18,768 nucleotides of DNA, taken from positions 1 through 18,768 of the forward strand of contig CANNIJ010000018.1 in the NCBI GenBank assembly GCA_947505025.1. The letters are read 5' to 3'. Source of the stretch: Legionellaceae bacterium (lineage in GTDB: Bacteria; Pseudomonadota; Gammaproteobacteria; Legionellales; Legionellaceae). The notes below the pieces were generated by a model that was given only the letters and a program-made list of their open reading frames with translations, searched no databases and had not been told where the DNA came from. Position 1 is the stretch's first letter, and each line of letters starts with the position of its first letter. This document shows, one piece after another, positions 14,135 through 18,768 of the stretch. A program made the translations under genes and the position numbers.

Positions 14135-15436
14135 TTGAATCAACGCTCAAATACAGCGCAACATCAGCGAGATGCTTATATTATTTTTTTCCTTGCAGCA
14201 TCTTTTTATTTATATGAATTTGTACTGCAAGTTGCGCCAAGTGTTATGGCGGCACCAATGATGCGTACATTTCACGTGAATGCAGAAGGTTTTGGGATTA
14301 TCTCGGCATTTTATTTTTATGCATATGCGCCCATGCAGTTGCCAGCAGGATTATTATTCGATCGTTATGGACCACGTAAACTTATGACCGCGGCACTGTT
14401 ACTTTGTGCCTTTGGCTCGTTCTTTTTTGCATCTACAGATAGTGTGATCACTGCGTCTTTGGGACGTTTTATCATTGGGATTGGTAGTGCATTTTCTTTT
14501 ATCGGTGTGTTAGTGCTTTTATCGCGCTGGTTCCCGGTTAAGTCATTTGCAGTTTTTGCAGGTATTGCACAAACTATGAGTTCAGTGGGGGCAATCTTTG
14601 GTGAGGCGCCACTAGCAAAATTAGTGCAACATGCTGGATGGCGTAATGCGAGTTTTATATTAGCAATCATCGGTTGTTTCTTGGCTTTATTATTATGGTT
14701 GTTTATTCGCGATTATCCTGATCAACCAACACAATCGCTCCCAACTAGACGACTACGAGAGGAATGGCGCCAACTGCATCAGGTATGTCGTCACCGATAT
14801 ACCTGGTTGATTGGAGCATATGCGTTTGCGATTTGGACTCCGATTGCAATTTTTGCAGCCTTGTGGGGCGTGCATTATTTGCAAGAAAAGTATCAGGTTA
14901 GTGTGGTCGTTGCAGCTGGAATGTGTAGCATGGTTTGGTTTGGCATTGGCGTTGGCAGTCCTTTACTGGGCTGGGTCAGTGACAAGTATACCAGTCGTCG
15001 AATCGCGCTATTGATGAGCGCAGTGCTAGGGTTAATCTCAACGCTGGTGTTGTTATATGTTCCTGATGTGCCTTTAAGTGTGATGTATGGGGTTTTATTT
15101 GTCTTTGGGCTGGGTGCCAGCGGCCAATCAGTTAGTTTTGCCGTGGTCAAAGATAATAATCCATCGCATTTGGTCGGCACAGCGTCGGGGTTTAATAATC
15201 TTTCGATCTTAGTTGGAGCAGCTATTTTTCAGCCAATTGTAGGGACCTTATTACATTACAGCGCACAATTTAGGATTGTGAATCATGTGCCGATTTATGC
15301 TGTGAGTGCGTACCAAAAAGCATTTTTAGTCATGCCATGTTGTTATTTTTTGAGTTTATTTATCGCTATGTTTTTACTAAAAGAATCACATCCATCACGT
15401 TCATTATTGACTGAAAAATCTGGTGTAATGATTTGA
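14135..15436 (+). CDS. MFS transporter, possibly Pht-like
   Basis: This 433-residue inner-membrane protein has about twelve hydrophobic segments. The MFS motif A is at 72-84 (GLLFDRYGPRKLM) and is echoed in the second half by GWVSDKYTSRR. The N-terminal pattern (SFYLYEFVLQVAPSVM, then FYFYAYAPMQLPAGLLFDRYG) resembles the phagosomal transporter (Pht) group of Legionella and Coxiella, which import amino acids or nucleosides; this is from memory and the substrate cannot be predicted. The start is TTG at 14135 with AAGG ten bases upstream; an ATG at 14127 is out of frame and stops after three codons. It follows anmK by 48 bases, with no terminator seen, and overlaps the mltA start, so it may move a compound linked to wall recycling. 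Confidence 0.85.
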   Translation: MNQRSNTAQHQRDAYIIFFLAASFYLYEFVLQVAPSVMAAPMMRTFHVNAEGFGIISAFYFYAYAPMQLPAGLLFDRYGPRKLMTAALLLCAFGSFFFASTDSVITASLGRFIIGIGSAFSFIGVLVLLSRWFPVKSFAVFAGIAQTMSSVGAIFGEAPLAKLVQHAGWRNASFILAIIGCFLALLLWLFIRDYPDQPTQSLPTRRLREEWRQLHQVCRHRYTWLIGAYAFAIWTPIAIFAALWGVHYLQEKYQVSVVVAAGMCSMVWFGIGVGSPLLGWVSDKYTSRRIALLMSAVLGLISTLVLLYVPDVPLSVMYGVLFVFGLGASGQSVSFAVVKDNNPSHLVGTASGFNNLSILVGAAIFQPIVGTLLHYSAQFRIVNHVPIYAVSAYQKAFLVMPCCYFLSLFIAMFLLKESHPSRSLLTEKSGVMI

Positions 15437-16665
15437 TGCCAGCTTTTAATCGGATCCGAGTTGCAAAATCATTATTTTATTTAGCAATTCTTGGCGGACT
15501 ATGCTGGCAGTTGTTCTGGATTTTGAAGCCACAGCCCGAACTAAAACCACGCCCAGAGCTCAAGCCACCGGAGTTACATCTGGCATCAGCTAGTTTTCAG
15601 GAAATGCCCGCGTGGCAAAAAACTGATTTAAGCGCTTCGTTTAAAGCTTTTGAAGTTTCATGCCATGCTTTCTTAAAGCAAGCACCAGCGAAAGTTGTTG
15701 GTAGTAAATTTATACCTTTAACGGCTCAAGATTGGTACCCCGCGTGTAATGCGGCTAAAAAAATACATAACCCAACCAATCAACAAATACGTGATTTTTT
15801 TGAGACGTGGTTTCATCCTGTGGTTTTTGAAAAAAAACGTTTGATTAAAGGATTATTTACCGGCTATTACATGCCGCTATTACGCGGCAGTTTAACTAAA
15901 ACCAAACATTACTCAACACCATTATATTCGTTGCCAACAAATTTATTGACCGCAAAGTTAGCTAGTTTTGTAGCTGAGCTGACACCAAAAATTTTAGTTG
16001 GACGCATTAAAGGCAAGCAGTTTATTCCTTACTATTCACGCGCAGAAATCGATCACGGAGCCATAGATGGTGTTGCACGTGTAATTGCCTGGGTAGAGCA
16101 TCCTTTTGATCGCCTGACATTAGAAATTGAAGGATCTGGAATCATAAAATTAACCGACAATAGTCGTTTGGTTTTAGGCTATGCTGGTGAAAACGGCGCG
16201 GCATATACGGCCATTGCAGCTGTCTTAATTCGTAATGGGGATATGACTCGAGATAATGCGTCGATGCAAAATATTCGTAAGTATCTTGATTCTCACTCCG
16301 ACAGGATGATGGAGATTTTACATCAAAACAAATCATTTGTTTTTTTTAATAAGCAAGCTGGACAAGAAGCTCTGGGCAGCCAAGGGGTGCCACTGACTGA
16401 TGGCTACTCATTAGCAGTAGACCGAAATTGGATTCCAATGGGCACACCATTATGGTTATCGACGACTAGACCGGATGAAAAATTACCGGTACAAAAACCA
16501 TTCCACAGATTAATGATAGCGCAAGATACTGGCGGAGCTATTCGAGGCCCTGTCAGAGGCGATGTTTATTGGGGTGCTGGTGAGCGCGCCACTGAGATTG
16601 CAGGAAAAATGAAAAATCCAGGATACTATTGGTTATTATTACCGAATCATGTTGAAACCGCCTAA
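15436..16665 (+). CDS. mltA: Membrane-bound lytic murein transglycosylase A
   Basis: MltA cleaves glycan strands in the periplasm, leaving 1,6-anhydro-MurNAc ends. The 409-residue product shows LFTGYYMPLLRGS, a middle barrel with EGSGIIKL and YAGENGAAYTAI, and the C-terminal 3D-like part with RLMIAQDTGGAIRGP and RGDVYWG. The conserved aspartates there are Asp364 and Asp376. E. coli MltA is a lipoprotein; this one instead has a hydrophobic N-terminal segment (11-30) in which the only cysteine, Cys23 in LGGLCW, is preceded by leucine and so does not fit a lipobox. A proline-rich linker with three PEL units follows. The ATG at 15436 overlaps the last base of the transporter stop; a TTG one codon earlier is possible. 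The 3' end overlaps ubiC by 17 bases. Confidence 0.92.
   Translation: MPAFNRIRVAKSLFYLAILGGLCWQLFWILKPQPELKPRPELKPPELHLASASFQEMPAWQKTDLSASFKAFEVSCHAFLKQAPAKVVGSKFIPLTAQDWYPACNAAKKIHNPTNQQIRDFFETWFHPVVFEKKRLIKGLFTGYYMPLLRGSLTKTKHYSTPLYSLPTNLLTAKLASFVAELTPKILVGRIKGKQFIPYYSRAEIDHGAIDGVARVIAWVEHPFDRLTLEIEGSGIIKLTDNSRLVLGYAGENGAAYTAIAAVLIRNGDMTRDNASMQNIRKYLDSHSDRMMEILHQNKSFVFFNKQAGQEALGSQGVPLTDGYSLAVDRNWIPMGTPLWLSTTRPDEKLPVQKPFHRLMIAQDTGGAIRGPVRGDVYWGAGERATEIAGKMKNPGYYWLLLPNHVETA
15535..15576 (+). repeat. Proline-rich PELKP repeat encoded in mltA
   Basis: Residues 34-47 of MltA read as three PEL units (PELKP, PELKP, PELHL-like). The units use different codons (gaacta, gagctc, gagtta), so the repeat is kept at protein rather than DNA level. 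It most likely forms a stiff linker between the membrane segment and the catalytic domain. Confidence 0.6.
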
Positions 16666-17158
16666 ATCTTTGCTGCCATGGTTGAACTGTGAGAGCTTTC
16701 TGACTGCAAAGTTAAAAGCGATGACTGGAGATGCAACCTTAAAACTATTAGATCAATCGTTGACCCCAACCAATGATTGGGAACGTATGCTTTTAGGCGT
16801 GGATGAAGATTTAGTATTGCGACGTAATATTTTGATGTCCAGCCATGACATACCATGCTGGTATGCACGTACAGTATTGCCGCACTCAACCTATACGGCT
16901 AATGTATCTTTATTTGCGCGCTTAAAACATGAAACATTAGGGCATTTGATTTTTTTCGACAATCAAATAACGCGCACCAGTATAACTAAGTATTCAATTC
17001 TTGAAACTTGCGCTGAGTACAGTTGGTTAAGGCCAATGATTTGTCAGTCTAACGATACTCTTTGGATGCGTAGATCTAAGTTTCACATAAATCAGACATG
17101 GCCATTTTTCTTGATGGAGATTTATCTGCCTGGTTTGCTAAAATTGATTGAAGCATAG
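16649..17158 (+). CDS. ubiC: Chorismate lyase (4-hydroxybenzoate synthase)
   Basis: UbiC splits chorismate into 4-hydroxybenzoate and pyruvate, the first step of the ubiquinone ring. The 169-residue product lines up with E. coli UbiC along its length: VLRRNILMS, then CWYARTVLPHST with Arg74 (E. coli Arg76), the TLGHLIF turn, LWMRRSKFHI and MEIYLPG with Glu157 (E. coli Glu155). These two residues bind the product. Overall similarity is modest, which is usual for this family. The ATG is inside the end of mltA. The usual partner ubiA is not adjacent. The last 83 bases overlap the end of the minus-strand glycosyltransferase gene, and both tails look real. Confidence 0.88.
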   Translation: MLKPPKSLLPWLNCESFLTAKLKAMTGDATLKLLDQSLTPTNDWERMLLGVDEDLVLRRNILMSSHDIPCWYARTVLPHSTYTANVSLFARLKHETLGHLIFFDNQITRTSITKYSILETCAEYSWLRPMICQSNDTLWMRRSKFHINQTWPFFLMEIYLPGLLKLIEA

Positions 17159-18593
17159 ATGATAATCCATCAGCAATGTGTGTAGGATTAGTTTTGCTAA
17201 CATTAGCTGCATGTGCATGCACAAAATTAGCTAAAGCATCAGCATTGGCATCTTCCCAGAGTAATCCGGTAGTTAATGTTTTTGTTTGTGTTTCTCGTGG
17301 ATGATGTAAGAAAAAGAATTTGTTTCTTTTGATAGGTATAGCCATATGTTCCATAGTACTCATACCTCCGCTACGCAGGATGATCGCATCACTACGAGCC
17401 ATTATTGGAGCTGTTTCGACATCAGTTTGAAAGCAAAGAATATGCAGTTTTGGACACGTTCCATTATACTCAAGCAATAAACTCTGTACTCGGCGATCTA
17501 CTTCAACATTATCTCCGCGAAACAGAAACACATGGGATATTGTTGGTATGTTTTTAATGATTTGTTCCAGGTAATCTACCATGGCTAAACCACCCAAAGC
17601 ACCCAGCATGATTGAAATCACTGTATCTGCGGGCTCGATGGCTATAGTACGCATTACGCCATCTTGCTGACTAACGCTCATATATAAAGTGTTGTCACGT
17701 TTAATATACAGCTCTAGGTTAGGATTTTTAAACCCTGCTTTGACCATTGGATTACTAGACGGATTGAGCATTTTGATGTTTTGATAAGAACCAATTGATT
17801 GAATTTGTGAAGCATGTAAATCAAATTCACTATTGCACATCAGCATTAAAATGATGCGTTTTTTTTGTATATGATTGAGTCGATTGAGTGGTTTTATAAA
17901 ATGAATTGCCCCTGGACTGGGAATATCCGTCATATATTGATGGATATTTATTTTTTGTTTGACTGATTGGTTATAAGTTAATACAGCATCACAAATAGCC
18001 TGCATTGCTTGTGATTGAGTAGACAATATATGTGTGTAAGGCATTCCGCGACGGGCAGCCTGCTGCAATTTTTGCAAAAAATAAGAATATACACGGCGAT
18101 AATGCCAGTTATCACTTAATTTTTGATGCTGGATTGTATTGTGAATATCTTCAATATCATCATGCACTTGAAATGCATTAAAGACTGCAGCAAACTCATA
18201 TCCAGCTGGATAAACATCTAGTAATACATCTATATACTTGCGTTGACCTTGATTTTGTTGTTTGTTTTTTAGTTTTAAGAGCTCGGCATTAAACAAATGA
18301 CGATGTGGTAAGTTGGTAGAGCCAATACGTTGATTGATCGCGCGTAAAGGTTTACTCAGCCAGGTTATAGACTGCAGAAAAACTCCAAGTGTAACCACGC
18401 AACGTATGAGTGAAAGTTTTCTACCCTTATATTTTTGAGCGTTATGATCTATAAGATCGATATTCGGTGTTTGCATTAACTCTGCGATCAAGCATTCAAC
18501 CGCAGAAAGATGTCCACCACCACCGCTGCATGCAATAATCAACGGACGTTTTAATGGATTCTCAACCGAGTTGCTAAATTGCATTCCTTGCAT
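17076..18593 (-). CDS. GT-B-like glycosyltransferase of unknown substrate
   Basis: I do not recognise the specific gene. From the ATG at 18593 it encodes 505 residues. CSGGGGHLSA at 22-31 resembles the glycine-rich acceptor-side loop of MurG and of diacylglycerol glucosyl- or galactosyltransferases. RSGGMSTMEHMAIP at 407-420, preceded by ARSDAIIL, resembles their nucleotide-sugar site (SGG..T..E....P). IMLGALGG near 327-334 is typical of the start of the C-terminal Rossmann half. The roughly 200-residue middle, rich in Gln, His and Lys, matches nothing I know. There is no signal peptide or clear transmembrane helix, so it is probably cytosolic or membrane-associated. A perfect AGGAGG (18598-18603) lies four bases before the ATG; the frame is also open to TTG 18611. 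It is about twice as diverged-looking as its housekeeping neighbours and could be a lineage-specific envelope enzyme or a secreted effector. Confidence 0.7.
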   Translation of the reverse strand: MQGMQFSNSVENPLKRPLIIACSGGGGHLSAVECLIAELMQTPNIDLIDHNAQKYKGRKLSLIRCVVTLGVFLQSITWLSKPLRAINQRIGSTNLPHRHLFNAELLKLKNKQQNQGQRKYIDVLLDVYPAGYEFAAVFNAFQVHDDIEDIHNTIQHQKLSDNWHYRRVYSYFLQKLQQAARRGMPYTHILSTQSQAMQAICDAVLTYNQSVKQKINIHQYMTDIPSPGAIHFIKPLNRLNHIQKKRIILMLMCNSEFDLHASQIQSIGSYQNIKMLNPSSNPMVKAGFKNPNLELYIKRDNTLYMSVSQQDGVMRTIAIEPADTVISIMLGALGGLAMVDYLEQIIKNIPTISHVFLFRGDNVEVDRRVQSLLLEYNGTCPKLHILCFQTDVETAPIMARSDAIILRSGGMSTMEHMAIPIKRNKFFFLHHPRETQTKTLTTGLLWEDANADALANFVHAHAANVSKTNPTHIADGLSSMLQSILANQADKSPSRKMAMSDLCET

Positions 18594-18597
18594 TATG

Positions 18598-18603
18598 CCT
18601 CCT
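18598..18603 (-). promoter_or_regulatory. Consensus ribosome binding site of the glycosyltransferase gene
   Basis: On the minus strand AGGAGG is a full match to the 16S tail, four bases from the ATG at 18593 and 13 from the next ATG at 18584. It lies within the longer TTG-started frame and so argues for the ATG start. Confidence 0.6.
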
Positions 18604-18611
18604 AATGACAA

Positions 18612-18627
18612 TGTCTGACCAGAGACA
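18612..18627. repeat. Small inverted repeat in the glycosyltransferase leader
   Basis: TGTCT (18612-18616) and AGACA (18623-18627) are perfect arms around six bases, just upstream of the AGGAGG on the minus strand. A weak RNA hairpin could form there. Confidence 0.3.
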
Positions 18628-18676
18628 GAAATACCACTTGAATGCCTGGGTTACCCGGGATTATGAATTAACCAGT

Positions 18677-18690
18677 TACATTAGAATGTA
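18677..18690. promoter_or_regulatory. Palindrome, possible operator, in a divergent promoter region
   Basis: TACATTAGAATGTA is a perfect 6-2-6 palindrome. Around it the region to the window end is AT-rich and holds several -10-like words: TATAAT at 18704-18709 and 18719-18724 on the plus strand, and TATTAT at 18725-18720 on the minus strand, the last with TTGTAA 16 bases upstream. TTGACG (18692-18697) is at poor distances (6 and 21 bases) from the plus-strand boxes. A divergent gene probably starts beyond base 18768. The minus-strand promoter would give a leader of about 120 bases. Confidence 0.35.
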
Positions 18691-18768
18691 GTTGACGTTT
18701 GTTTATAATGCAAATATGTATAATATGTATGACGTGGGGAGTTACAAAATCAACAAGTCTATTGTACA

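Noticed and set aside
14365..14670. Open frame of 101 codons on the minus strand opposite the MFS gene
   Set aside because: Low-complexity antisense of hydrophobic codons, without motifs.
16340..16347. Run of eight T in mltA, with similar runs in rodA (1545-1552) and holB (10676-10683), as frameshift sites
   Set aside because: The conserved protein continues in the same frame on both sides in every case, so no frameshift is needed; they fit an AT-leaning genome.

Overview
The window looks like chromosomal core sequence from a low-GC gammaproteobacterium. The best guess is Legionellales (Coxiella, Legionella, Aquicella or Rickettsiella-like). The guess rests on protein character, on the gene order yceD-rpmF-plsX-fab-mltG-tmk-holB-tatD, and on an MFS transporter that resembles the phagosomal (Pht) transporters of Legionella and Coxiella. 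No 16S or other marker is present, so the assignment is an inference. I see no rRNA, tRNA, CRISPR array, insertion sequence or phage gene.

Layout. Positions 1-1712 (+) hold the 3' end of mrdA (PBP2) and rodA, the elongasome pair, joined by an ATGA overlap. Positions 1724-2249 (+) hold a secreted L,D-transpeptidase with its own promoter. It ends tail to tail against a minus-strand operon, mnmA-erpA (3695-2246). A compact region at 3700-3770 carries a strong mnmA promoter facing yceD. Positions 3767-11531 (+) are one long run: yceD, rpmF, plsX, fabD, fabG, acpP, fabF, mltG, tmk, holB. This is the classical fatty-acid/phospholipid cluster, but without the fabH and pabC genes often found in it. 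The run is broken at 11532-12197 by an AT-rich patch with a minus-strand small gene (DUF6482-like) and several inverted repeats. Positions 12198-17158 (+) hold tatD, anmK, an MFS transporter, mltA and ubiC, tightly packed and mostly overlapping by a few bases. The last gene, on the minus strand (18593-17076), is a GT-B-like glycosyltransferase of unknown substrate. Its 3' end overlaps ubiC by 83 bases. Upstream of it lies an AT-rich, palindrome-containing divergent promoter region that runs to the window end.

How the genes work together. Envelope growth is the common theme: PBP2/RodA polymerise and crosslink side-wall peptidoglycan, the L,D-transpeptidase probably makes 3-3 crosslinks or anchors proteins, MltG and MltA cleave glycan strands to 1,6-anhydro ends, and AnmK recycles the anhydro-MurNAc released. 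PlsX, FabD, FabG, AcpP and FabF supply acyl chains for the membrane. Tmk and HolB serve DNA replication, MnmA and ErpA serve sulfur/Fe-S chemistry, and UbiC serves ubiquinone synthesis.

The window is mostly ordinary housekeeping DNA, and I found no clear undescribed multi-gene system. The items most worth a second look are the orphan glycosyltransferase, the AT-rich patch between holB and tatD with its unusual repeat-rich leader, the mnmA-erpA coupling, and the missing fabH.
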